This document shows positions 15,505 to 25,004 of a DNA stretch of 64,000 bases, piece after piece. The stretch lies in assembly GCF_021864465.1 (NCBI RefSeq), contig NZ_JAKKUV010000001.1, positions 451,895 through 515,894 on the forward strand. Reading direction: 5' to 3'. A program made the position numbers and the translations under genes. The notes below the pieces were generated by a model, which was given only the letters and a program-made list of their open reading frames with translations, ran no database searches and was not told the DNA's origin. Source of the DNA: Hyphobacterium sp. SN044 (GTDB taxonomy: Bacteria > Pseudomonadota > Alphaproteobacteria > Caulobacterales > Maricaulaceae). How positions within the stretch are numbered: the stretch's first letter is position 1; every line of letters begins with the position of its first letter.

Positions 15505-16635
15505 ATGGCGCAGGAGCCGCTCCGCGCCGAACGGCCACGCCGTCCGCAACAGGACGGAGGTGCGCCCGACGGGCAAAAAAGGAATACCGGAAGGGGGCGT
15601 GGCCCCGGACCGGCCTATGCCGCGATCGATCTCGGCACGAATAACTGCCGCATGCTGATCGCGCGCAAGACGCCGGGCGGTTTCCGCATCATCGACGCCT
15701 TCTCGCGCATCGTCCGCCTCGGCGAGGGGCTGAACGATTCCGGTGCCCTGTCCGACGCCGCCAGCGAGCGCGTCATGGAAGCGCTGAAGGTCTGCGCGGA
15801 AAAGATGGAACGCCGCGAGGTGGTCAAGGCGCGCTGCATCGCCACCCAGGCCTGCCGCACCGCCACCAACGGCCCGCAGCTGATGGCCCGCATCCGCGAC
15901 GAGCTGAAGCTGGATTTCGACATCATCACCCCCGAGGAGGAGGCGCGCCTGGCCGTGCTCGGCTGCCTCGACCTGATGGACGACCGCTTCGACGCCGCGC
16001 TGGTCGTCGATATTGGCGGCGGCTCGACCGAGCTGTGCTGGGTCGATCTCGCCGAATGGCGCGCCCGCGGCGGCTATGCCAGCGGCGGCCGCCCGCCGGT
16101 GCGCACCTGGTCGTCTGCACCCGTCGGCGTCGTCACGCTGTCGGAGCGCTTCCCGGAGCCGGACGAAAATCGCGCCGAATGGTATCAGGCCATGAAGGCC
16201 TACGCCGCGGACCTGCTGAAAGTGCCCAAGGGCGCCAAACGCCTGCGCCCCCTGTTCGAGGAGGGGCGCGCCCATCTTGTCGGCACGTCGGGCACGATCA
16301 CGTCGGTCGCCAGCGTCCACCTCCGCCTGCCGCGCTACGAGCGCGCCAGGGTCGACGGGCTGTGGATGAGCGCGGCGGAAACCCGCGCCGCCTGCGACCG
16401 CCTGTCGGGCATGGATCTCGATGGCCGCGCGGGCGAGCCCTCGATCGGCCGGGAACGCGCCGAACTGGTCCTCGCCGGTTGCGCCATCCTCGAAGCCGTG
16501 ATGGATGCTTGGCCGGCGGACCGCTTGCGGGTCGGGGACCGGGGCTTGCGCGAAGGCCTCCTCCTCAACCTGATGCGCAAGCCGCGCCGCCGCCGGCGCA
16601 AACCGCGCCGCGCGAAGAAGGATGCCGCCGAATGA
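15505..16635 (+). CDS. Ppx/GppA-family phosphatase
   Basis: This 376-residue protein has the ASKHA fold of exopolyphosphatase/guanosine pentaphosphatase. The phosphate-1 loop AAIDLGTNNCRMLIA is near residues 38-52, the LGEGLNDSGAL segment follows, and the second loop VVDIGGGSTELCW with a GTSGTITSVAS block completes the active site. It would hydrolyse polyphosphate or pppGpp in the cytoplasm and so influence stringent-response and phosphate metabolism. The first 35 residues are basic and disordered, and the C-terminus is an Arg/Lys-rich tail that may bind polyanions. Its stop overlaps the rlmE start in ATGA, showing translational coupling. Length is nearer the short alphaproteobacterial form than E. 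coli Ppx. Confidence 0.92.
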   Translation: MAQEPLRAERPRRPQQDGGAPDGQKRNTGRGRGPGPAYAAIDLGTNNCRMLIARKTPGGFRIIDAFSRIVRLGEGLNDSGALSDAASERVMEALKVCAEKMERREVVKARCIATQACRTATNGPQLMARIRDELKLDFDIITPEEEARLAVLGCLDLMDDRFDAALVVDIGGGSTELCWVDLAEWRARGGYASGGRPPVRTWSSAPVGVVTLSERFPEPDENRAEWYQAMKAYAADLLKVPKGAKRLRPLFEEGRAHLVGTSGTITSVASVHLRLPRYERARVDGLWMSAAETRAACDRLSGMDLDGRAGEPSIGRERAELVLAGCAILEAVMDAWPADRLRVGDRGLREGLLLNLMRKPRRRRRKPRRAKKDAAE

Positions 16636-17390
16636 GCGACGAGACCGACAATCCCGAAGGCGGGCCCAACGGCAGCGACGACCCGGTCAACCAGCCCAAG
16701 CGCCGCTGGAAGAAGGCCGTCACCAAGGGCGGCGACCCGCGTGCCAGCAAGCAGTTTCACACGCGGGTGAAGACCGCCCGCAAGCGCTCGAACTCGTCCA
16801 CCCTCTGGCTCCAGCGCCAGTTGAACGACCCCTATGTGACCAAGGCGAAACAGGAAGGCTATCGTTCGCGCGCGGCCTACAAGCTGTCCGAACTCGACGA
16901 CCGCTTCCACCTCATCCCGAAGGGCGGCAAGATCGTCGATCTCGGGGCCGCGCCGGGCGGCTGGGTCCAGGTCGCGCTCAATCGCGGCGCGGAGCATGTC
17001 ATCGGCATCGACCTGCTCGAGATGGAACAAATCCCCGGCGCCGACCTCTTCGTGCTCGACTTCACAGAGCCCGGCGCCCCGGACATCGTGAAGCAACGCC
17101 TCGGCGGCCCGGCCGACGCGGTCTTCTCCGACCTCGCGCCGTGGACGACCGGCCACCGTTCGACCGATCACCTCCGCATCGTCGCCCTCGTGGAACTCGC
17201 CGCGCAATTCGCCCTCGAAACGCTGAAGCCCGGCGGGCATTTCGTCGCCAAGGTCTTCCAGGGCGGGACGGAGGACAGTCTCCTCGCCCAGCTCAAGCCG
17301 CGCTTCGAGAAGGTCCGCCACGCCAAACCGCCCTCCAGCCGCTCCGACAGCGCCGAGACCTTCCTCCTCGCGATGGGGTTTAAGGGGTAA
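16632..17390 (+). CDS. rlmE: 23S rRNA (uridine-2'-O) methyltransferase RlmE/FtsJ
   Basis: This 252-residue SAM-dependent enzyme methylates the ribose of U2552 in 23S rRNA during late 50S assembly. The K-D-K-E catalytic tetrad is visible: Lys in RSRAAYKLSELD, Asp in VFSDLAPWTTG, Lys in GGHFVAKVFQGG, and Glu in SDSAETFLLAMGF. The SAM loop is VDLGAAPGGWVQVAL. A basic, disordered extension of about 55 residues precedes the FtsJ core (E. coli RlmE has 209 residues), a common alphaproteobacterial feature. It overlaps the upstream phosphatase gene by four bases. It is the last conserved gene before the accessory island. Confidence 0.96.
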   Translation: MSDETDNPEGGPNGSDDPVNQPKRRWKKAVTKGGDPRASKQFHTRVKTARKRSNSSTLWLQRQLNDPYVTKAKQEGYRSRAAYKLSELDDRFHLIPKGGKIVDLGAAPGGWVQVALNRGAEHVIGIDLLEMEQIPGADLFVLDFTEPGAPDIVKQRLGGPADAVFSDLAPWTTGHRSTDHLRIVALVELAAQFALETLKPGGHFVAKVFQGGTEDSLLAQLKPRFEKVRHAKPPSSRSDSAETFLLAMGFKG

Positions 17391-17396
17391 GACGCG

Positions 17397-17438
17397 GTGG
17401 CCCGTAAGGGCCACGAAACGCTCCGGTGGAGCGTTTCG
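17397..17438. repeat. Two adjacent perfect hairpins after rlmE
   Basis: GTGGCCC-gtaa-GGGCCAC (17397-17414) is followed at once by CGAAACGCTCC-ggt-GGAGCGTTTCG (17414-17438). Both stems are perfect. There is no T-run, so they may block exonucleases or pause polymerase rather than act as a classical terminator. Confidence 0.7.
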
Positions 17439-17479
17439 AGCGTCGAACGCCCCGGCAGGGGCCGGGCCAGGGTGGGGCT

Positions 17480-18135
17480 ATGCAAGACCGGTTTCCTCCC
17501 CCGTTTACGGGGGAGGGGGACCACGAAGTGGTGGAGGGGGCTTCACGACGCTTCCCGGTTTCGGGGTCCCCGCATTCGCGGGAAGACGAAGACCGGGGTC
17601 TGCCCGTCATCCCGATGAAAATCGGGATCCAGATCAAGCGTGGCTCTGGATTCCGGCGTTCGCCGGAATGACGAAAGTGTAGGCTGAGCAACACCTTACA
17701 TCCATTCCCGGACTCAAGACCTGACTCACCTGAATCAGTGTCTGAACCGGCCGGCCCGAGTGTGCCGCCCCGAACTTGAATCAAACTCTGAACTCGCCGC
17801 GCGACTTGAATCAGCGTCTCAAGGCCTGCGAATTCGAATCGCGGATCAGGGGCTTGGCGGGAGAGACTGAATCACCAGCGCACTTCCGGACGGACAACCG
17901 CCCTCCCTCCCCTTGAGGGGGAGGGACGCGAGCGGGCTTCGCAGAAGTCCGGGAGCGGGGTGGGGTGAGGATTTGGATCCTTCTGACGTTTCCCGGACGG
18001 CGAAGCCGGTCCGGGATCCATGTTTCATAATTTCTGGACCCCGGTCTTCGCTGCGCGAAACCGGGGAACGTCAGGATTGGCGTTCTGTTGAGCTTGTGTA
18101 TTCCCCGCGAAGGCGGGAATCCAGACACCGCCCCG
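17480..18135. repeat. Repeat-filled intergenic region between rlmE and the restriction island
   Basis: This 784-base gap (17391-18174) has no credible gene. It holds a ttacggggga..R1-like fragment near 17496-17540, R5 palindromes (attcgcgggaagacgaag; atcccgatgaaaatcgggat at 17610; attccggcgttcgccggaat at 17650), a stretch with TGAATCA at 17731, 17777 and 17807, one R1 copy (17903-17970) and one R3 copy (17990-18075), then tccccgcgaaggcgggaa at about 18102. Confidence 0.75.
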
Positions 18136-18174
18136 GACCTTCATCCGCCTGTGCAATCGGTCTAGACTGGTGCG

Positions 18175-18378
18175 ATGACACACAAGCCCGACACACCGGC
18201 CGAAGCGCTGGCCCTGACGCCGGATGAAGTCAGCCGCTTGCTGTCCGAAGGATGGACGCCGGACGACATCGAGGACGCCCTCGCCGGGTTGGCGTTCATC
18301 GAGGCCGAAAGGAACTCACCCGATCCCCGTGCTGCAGAAACCCGCGCACTCTTCGAGGCCAGCCCGGAACGCCGCTGA
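18175..18378 (+). CDS. Small acidic protein of unknown function upstream of the restriction enzyme
   Basis: This 67-residue reading frame begins MTHKPDTPAEALALTPDEV and is followed by a helix-loop-helix-like segment (SRLLSEGWTPDDIEDALAGLAFIEAE) and an acidic-basic tail. The amphipathic helices and the EGWTPDDIEDAL pattern look like a folded small domain rather than chance translation. Its stop lies 72 bases before the GTG of the nuclease-methyltransferase gene in the same direction, so it could be a cofactor or controller of that system. I recognise no family, and the ATG has no good Shine-Dalgarno sequence, which lowers confidence. Confidence 0.5.
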   Translation: MTHKPDTPAEALALTPDEVSRLLSEGWTPDDIEDALAGLAFIEAERNSPDPRAAETRALFEASPERR

Positions 18379-18449
18379 CACCGCTCCCGCTTCCCTTCCA
18401 TCCCCCACAAGCTAAGGTCACACCGACGGAATCGCGGGGGAGGTGAGGC

Positions 18450-21400
18450 GTGGGCATCGTCGCGGAGTATTTCGACGAGATCAGCAGGGTCTATGCGAGC
18501 GGCGTTGCGAAAGAGCATGGCTACCGCCCGGCGCTGGAACGCCTGTTCAACCGGCTGAGCGACGACATCCAGGCGATCAACGAACCCGGCCGGTCAGAGG
18601 TCGGCGCGCCGGACTTCATCTTCTATGACCGGAACCATGTCGCCGTCGGCTTTTGCGAAGCCAAGGACATCGACAAGGGGCTGGAAACGCTGAGTGGCTA
18701 CAGCGTCGAGCAGAAGCAGCGTTATCTGAAAGGCTTCCCGAACCTTCTCTATACCAACTCGCTGGACTTCGAATTCTACCGCGAAGGCGAGCTGATCCGG
18801 AAAATCAGCATCGGTGATCTCCTGATGGGGCTGGTCCCCAAGCCCGATGCGTTCGACGCGCTGGAAAACCAGCTGCGCGATTTCATCGCTTCCACCCCGC
18901 GCACGATCACGAGTTCGCGGCGGCTGGCGGAGTTCATGGCCGCCAAGGCGGCCATCATCAAGGACGTGATGGGCCGCGCGTTGGTGAAAGACCTTGAAGG
19001 CGAGGGCAGCGAGCTGACCGCGCAATACAAGGCCTTCAAACAGCATTTGATCCACGACATCACGGCGTCGGATTTCGCCGATATCTACGCCGAGACGATC
19101 GCCTACGGCATGTTCGGCGCGCGCCTGCATGATCCCACGCTGGACACGTTCAGCCGGGAAGAGGCGCTGACCCTGCTGCCGAAGTCGAACCCCTTCCTGC
19201 GCAGCCTCTTCGTCTTCATCGCCGGGCCGGACCTTGATGACCGCATCGCGTGGATCATCGACGATCTGGCGAAGATTTTCCTGGCGGCGAACCTGCCGGA
19301 AATCATGGCCGATTTCGGCAAGCTGACGGGGCAGAACGACCCCTTCCTGCACTTCTACGAAACCTTCCTCGCGGCCTATAACCCGGCCAAGCGCAAGGCC
19401 CGCGGCGTCTGGTATACGCCCGAGCCCGTGGTGAATTTCATTGTCCGCGCGGTGGACGAGGTGTTGCAGACCGAATTCGGCCTGCCCGAAGGCCTCGCCG
19501 ATACCTCGAAGATCACCATCGACTGGGAAACCGGACAGACCGACAAGAAGGGCAAGAGGATCACCGAGAAGAAGGAGGTTCACCGGGTCCAGATTCTCGA
19601 TCCCGCCACCGGCACGGGCACCTTCCTCGCCGAGGTCATCAAGCAGATTGCGCCCCGGGTGAAGGGCGTCGCGCCCGGTATGTGGCCGCAATATATCGAG
19701 AACGAGCTGATCCCGCGCCTGCACGGCTTCGAGCTTCTGATGGCGTCCTACGCCATGTGCCACATGAAGCTGGACATGATCCTGACCGAACTGGGCTATC
19801 AGCCGACGAAGGAGCCGCCGCGCCTGTCGGTCTGGCTGACCAACTCACTGGAGGAAGGCGAGCCCGCCAACCAGACCCTGCCCTTCGCGCAATGGCTGTC
19901 GAACGAGACCAAGGGGGCCAACACGATCAAGCGCGACAAGCCGATCATGTGCGTGATCGGCAACCCGCCTTATCTCGGCGAAGGCGGCAAGTCCGAAGGC
20001 TGGATTGGCGGCCTGATGGACGACTACAAGAAGGAGCCAGGCGGGAAGGAGCGTTTGAAAGAACGCAATCCCAAATGGCTCAACGACCTCTATGTGAAAT
20101 TCATCCGCTTGTCGTCGCACCTGATCGAGAAGAATGGTGAAGGGGTGCTCGGCTTCATCACCAATCACGGCTATCTCGACAACCCGACCTTCCGGGGGAT
20201 GCGCTGGCACCTCCTCAAGACCTTCGACAAGATCTGGGTGCTCGACCTCCACGGGAATGCCAAGAAAAAGGAAGTCGCCCCGGATGGATCGGCGGACAAG
20301 AATGTTTTCGATATCCAGCAGGGCGTGGCGATTATCATTGCGGTGAAAACGGGCGAAAATGTCGAGGACAAGCCCGCCGAAGTCTTGCATGGAGACTTAT
20401 GGGGCACGCGAAACGGCAAGTATCACGCATTGCGCAATACGGACCTGAGCGCAGCGGTGTTTGAATCGCTGCCACTTCCCGCGCCGCATTATGTGATGAC
20501 GAGGCGCGACTACGCGCTTGAGGCAACCTATCGCGATGGCTTTGGGGTGCAGGAACTGATGCCGGTCAATTCTGTCGGCATCGTCACCGCGCGCGATGCG
20601 CTGACCATCGACATGGACAAGAGTGAGCTCTGGCGGCGGGTGCTGGATTTTGCCGCGCTGCCCGTGGAAGAAGCGCGCACCAAATACCAACTCGGCAAGG
20701 ATGTGCAGGACTGGCAGGTCGGCTGGGCGCAGGCCGATGTGAAGAAGAATTTATCCGAAGATCGCATTGTTCCGATTGCCTACCGCCCTTTCGATACACG
20801 CTGGACCTTTTACACCGGCACTTCGCGTGGCTTTATCTGCCGTCCGCGCGATGAGGTGATGAGAAACCTCGCTGGAACCGAAAATCTAGCCGTTTGTATT
20901 CCGGGCCAAACGAAGGATGGAATCGGCGGAATCGCTGTGCAGTCCATTGCGGGCCACAAAGCGTTCGGCGCTTACGATATAAATAGTCTCTTCCCCCTCT
21001 ACCTCTACCCTGAGGAAGACTCGCTCGACCAGACGCGCCGGGTGAACTTCGATCCGAAGCTTTACAAGCGCATTCGCGAACTCGCGACGCACCCCGAGCA
21101 TGGCAAGCCCGACGAGGTGGCCGTGTTCGATTACATCTATGGCGTGCTGCACAGCCCGGACTATCGCGAGACCTTCGCCGAATTCCTGAAGATCGACTTC
21201 CCGCGCATCCCGTGGCCAGCGAGCCCGGACGTGTTCTGGCATGTCCAGGAAAAGGGCGAGCAACTGCGCCGCCTGCACCTGATGGAACCGGCCGTGATCG
21301 GCGACACGCCCTATCCGTTTGAAGGGTCGGGCGGCAACGTGGTCGTCAAGCCTGAATTCGACGCCGCCGAAGGCGGCACCGGCACGGTCTGGATCAACAC

Positions 21401-21614
21401 CGATCAGGGCTTCCGGGGCGTCCCCGAAATCGCCTGGAATTTCCATATCGGCGGGTACCAGCCGGCGCAGAAATGGCTGAAGGACCGCAAGGGCCGCACG
21501 CTCAGCTATGCTGACGTCCAGCACTATCAGCGCATCATCAAGATCCTGTCCGAAACCGACCGGATCATGAAGGAGATCAAGCTGCCGATCGAGGGGGCGG
21601 GTGAGGGCAACTGA
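18450..21614 (+). CDS. Single-chain restriction-modification enzyme (type IIG / type ISP-like, no helicase)
   Basis: This 1054-residue protein combines cleavage and methylation. A PD-(D/E)XK nuclease domain is at the N-terminus: GAPDFIFYDRNHVAVGFCEAKD at about 52-73, with Asp55, Glu70 and Lys72 as catalytic residues. An N6-adenine methyltransferase follows: motif X GVWYTPEPVVNF (about 319-330), motif I ILDPATGTGTF (about 381-391) and motif IV GNPPY (about 503-507). The C-terminal part, with IAYRPFDTRWTFYTGTSRG, resembles the target-recognition domain of type ISP enzymes such as LlaBIII. The SF2 helicase of type ISP enzymes is missing, so it should cut near its site without translocation, like type IIG. 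GTG at 18450 has a strong GGGGGAGG before it. No separate restriction or specificity subunit is present. Confidence 0.88.
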   Translation: MGIVAEYFDEISRVYASGVAKEHGYRPALERLFNRLSDDIQAINEPGRSEVGAPDFIFYDRNHVAVGFCEAKDIDKGLETLSGYSVEQKQRYLKGFPNLLYTNSLDFEFYREGELIRKISIGDLLMGLVPKPDAFDALENQLRDFIASTPRTITSSRRLAEFMAAKAAIIKDVMGRALVKDLEGEGSELTAQYKAFKQHLIHDITASDFADIYAETIAYGMFGARLHDPTLDTFSREEALTLLPKSNPFLRSLFVFIAGPDLDDRIAWIIDDLAKIFLAANLPEIMADFGKLTGQNDPFLHFYETFLAAYNPAKRKARGVWYTPEPVVNFIVRAVDEVLQTEFGLPEGLADTSKITIDWETGQTDKKGKRITEKKEVHRVQILDPATGTGTFLAEVIKQIAPRVKGVAPGMWPQYIENELIPRLHGFELLMASYAMCHMKLDMILTELGYQPTKEPPRLSVWLTNSLEEGEPANQTLPFAQWLSNETKGANTIKRDKPIMCVIGNPPYLGEGGKSEGWIGGLMDDYKKEPGGKERLKERNPKWLNDLYVKFIRLSSHLIEKNGEGVLGFITNHGYLDNPTFRGMRWHLLKTFDKIWVLDLHGNAKKKEVAPDGSADKNVFDIQQGVAIIIAVKTGENVEDKPAEVLHGDLWGTRNGKYHALRNTDLSAAVFESLPLPAPHYVMTRRDYALEATYRDGFGVQELMPVNSVGIVTARDALTIDMDKSELWRRVLDFAALPVEEARTKYQLGKDVQDWQVGWAQADVKKNLSEDRIVPIAYRPFDTRWTFYTGTSRGFICRPRDEVMRNLAGTENLAVCIPGQTKDGIGGIAVQSIAGHKAFGAYDINSLFPLYLYPEEDSLDQTRRVNFDPKLYKRIRELATHPEHGKPDEVAVFDYIYGVLHSPDYRETFAEFLKIDFPRIPWPASPDVFWHVQEKGEQLRRLHLMEPAVIGDTPYPFEGSGGNVVVKPEFDAAEGGTGTVWINTDQGFRGVPEIAWNFHIGGYQPAQKWLKDRKGRTLSYADVQHYQRIIKILSETDRIMKEIKLPIEGAGEGN

Positions 21615-22060
21615 CGCCCTCCCTTCCCTTGAGGGGGAGCGGGGTGGGGTGAGCGTGAAGTGAATTTCACCGGGGTTCCCGCGAAAGCGGGAACCCGAGG
21701 CTTGGTGAAAACTTCAGGTCCCCATTGTCATGGGGACCCCATGAAACACCCCCACCCGCCGGCCGAACCTGCGGTCCGGCCGCCTGCCCTCCCCGCAAGG
21801 GGGAGGGCGAAGGGTATGCGTTTCATCCGCTCGGAAGGGCAACCTCTTCCCTCCCCTTGAGGGGGAGGGACGCGAGCGGCACCCGTCAGGGTGACGGGAG
21901 CGGGGTGGGGTGATTGTTTATCTCATGACCCCCACCCGCCGGCCGAACCTGCGGTCCGGCCGCCTGCCCTCCCCGCAAGGGGGAGGGCGACGGGTCTGAG
22001 TTCCATTCGCTCGGAAGGGCAACCTCTCCCCTCCCCGCAAGGGGGAGGGCAAAAGCATGC
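21612..22060. repeat. Repeat array R1/R2/R5 between the restriction enzyme and DUF559 gene
   Basis: A shortened R1 (21618-21653) is followed by R5 palindromes (ttcccgcgaaagcgggaa at 21675; gtccccattgtcatggggac at 21718). Then come an R2 copy (21748-21810), a linker and R1 (to 21914), a second R2 (21927-21990), and a partial copy to 22052. R2 recurs with a 180-base period (21748, 21928). The stretch 21824-21990 is repeated at 22475-22641. Confidence 0.85.
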
Positions 22061-22080
22061 AGGCAGGATAGTCTTGTGCG

Positions 22081-22431
22081 ATGAGCCGCGACCGTGCCCG
22101 CCAGCTACGCAACAACGCCACCGATACGGAACAGTGGCTTTGGCTGCATATCCGGCACTGGCGCAAGGAGGGCTTTCCGGTGCGCCGGCAGGTGCCGATC
22201 GGTCCTTACATTGCGGATTTTGCCTGCCACACCTGCAGGGTCGTGATCGAGCTTGATGGCGGTCAACACAACACGCCTGAGGCGCGCAGCGCGGATGCAG
22301 AACGCAGTGCCTGGCTCGAATCGCGCGGCTACAAGGTGCTCCGGTTCTGGAATTCCGACATCCGGAACAATCTGCCCGAAGTGCTCGAAGCCATCCGTCA
22401 GGTCCTCGAAGAACGCCATCCCGGACCATGA
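22081..22431 (+). CDS. DUF559 nuclease-fold protein (Vsr-like)
   Basis: This 116-residue protein is a DUF559 member, a small domain with a Vsr/restriction-endonuclease-like fold. The family pattern is complete: RARQLRNNATDTEQWLWLHIR, then FPVRRQVPIGPYIADFACH, VIELDGGQHNTPEA (Glu-x-Asp active-site strand) and LESRGYKVLRFWNSDI. DUF559 genes are frequent in alphaproteobacteria, often alone between repeats, and their biological role is not established to my knowledge. Here it sits between two copies of a roughly 167-base repeat and downstream of a restriction enzyme. The Shine-Dalgarno sequence is weak. A role in DNA repair, restriction or cassette mobility is inference. Confidence 0.88.
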   Translation: MSRDRARQLRNNATDTEQWLWLHIRHWRKEGFPVRRQVPIGPYIADFACHTCRVVIELDGGQHNTPEARSADAERSAWLESRGYKVLRFWNSDIRNNLPEVLEAIRQVLEERHPGP

Positions 22432-22436
22432 CGCTC

Positions 22437-22642
22437 TCCCTCCTCTTGAGGGCGAGGGCGAAAGGTCTGCGTTCCATCCGCTCGGAAGGGCAACCTCTTC
22501 CCTCCCCTTGAGGGGGAGGGACGCGAGCGGCACCCGTCAGGGTGACGGGAGCGGGGTGGGGTGATACCGGCCTTGCAGACCCCCACCCGCCGGCCGAACC
22601 TGCGGCCCGGCCGCCCGCCCTCCCCGCAAGGGGGAGGGCGAA
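22437..22642. repeat. Right-hand R1/R2 repeat flanking the DUF559 gene
   Basis: The stretch 22475-22565 is identical over 91 bases to 21824-21914, and 22578-22641 nearly matches 21927-21990, both offset by 651 bases. The DUF559 gene lies between the copies. An additional partial unit begins at 22437. Confidence 0.85.
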
Positions 22643-24457
<1,815 letters not shown>

Positions 24458-24458
<1 letters not shown>

Positions 24459-24892
24459 TGGCCTTTCCCGCCGCGCATCTCAGCCTGTTCTACGCCATGA
24501 TTGCGCAAGCCGCGATCGTCATCATCCTGCTGTTTTCCCTCGGGATCGGCCGCTATCTGGCGGCCTCCAAGGGCCGGGCGAAGCGCGGGCCGGACGGCAA
24601 GCTCGTCTTCCCGGAAAAGCTGGTCCAGCTGTCGGACTGCGTGAACAACCAGTTCCAGGTGCCCTCGCTCTTCTTCGTGGCGGCGCTCGTGGCGCTGCAG
24701 GTCGGCGCGGCGGGCCCGGTCTTCGCGATCCTCGCCTGGGTCTTCGTGGCCTTCCGTGCGCTGCACGCCATCATCTTCGTCACGACCAACACCATCCTGC
24801 ACCGCTTCCTCGCCTTCGTGGCCGGCGCGCTGACCGTGCTGGTCATGTGGGCGCTTATCCTCACCCATCTCCTCACCCTGCCGGCGGCCTGA
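24458..24892 (+). CDS. MAPEG-family membrane protein
   Basis: This 144-residue protein has four membrane helices and the MAPEG pattern, including ASKGRAKRGPDGKLVFPEKLVQLSDCVNNQFQVPSLFFVAAL (an E-x-L-x-x...N-x-x-E/Q-x-P block in the first loop) and FVAFRALHAIIFVTTNTILHRF. Eukaryotic MAPEG proteins act in glutathione and eicosanoid metabolism; bacterial members of this type have unknown substrates. Its ATG overlaps the guaB stop (TGATG), so it is translationally coupled to a purine enzyme, though no functional link is evident. A repeat fragment separates it from the rsmB-like gene. Confidence 0.85.
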
Positions 24893-24907
24893 TGCGTCAG
24901 TTCGTTT

Positions 24908-24950
24908 TTCACCCCACCCTGACCCTCCCCTCAAGGGGAGGGGATTGGCG
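24908..24950. repeat. Short inverted copy of repeat R1
   Basis: caccccaccctgaccctccc..tcaaggggaggg between the MAPEG gene and the rsmB-like gene is the R1 tail and stem in the opposite orientation. Confidence 0.65.
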
Positions 24951-25004
24951 CGGCGTTTCCGCCCCTTCCCCCTGTGGGAAAAGCCGGGGTGGGGGGCATT
25001 TCTG

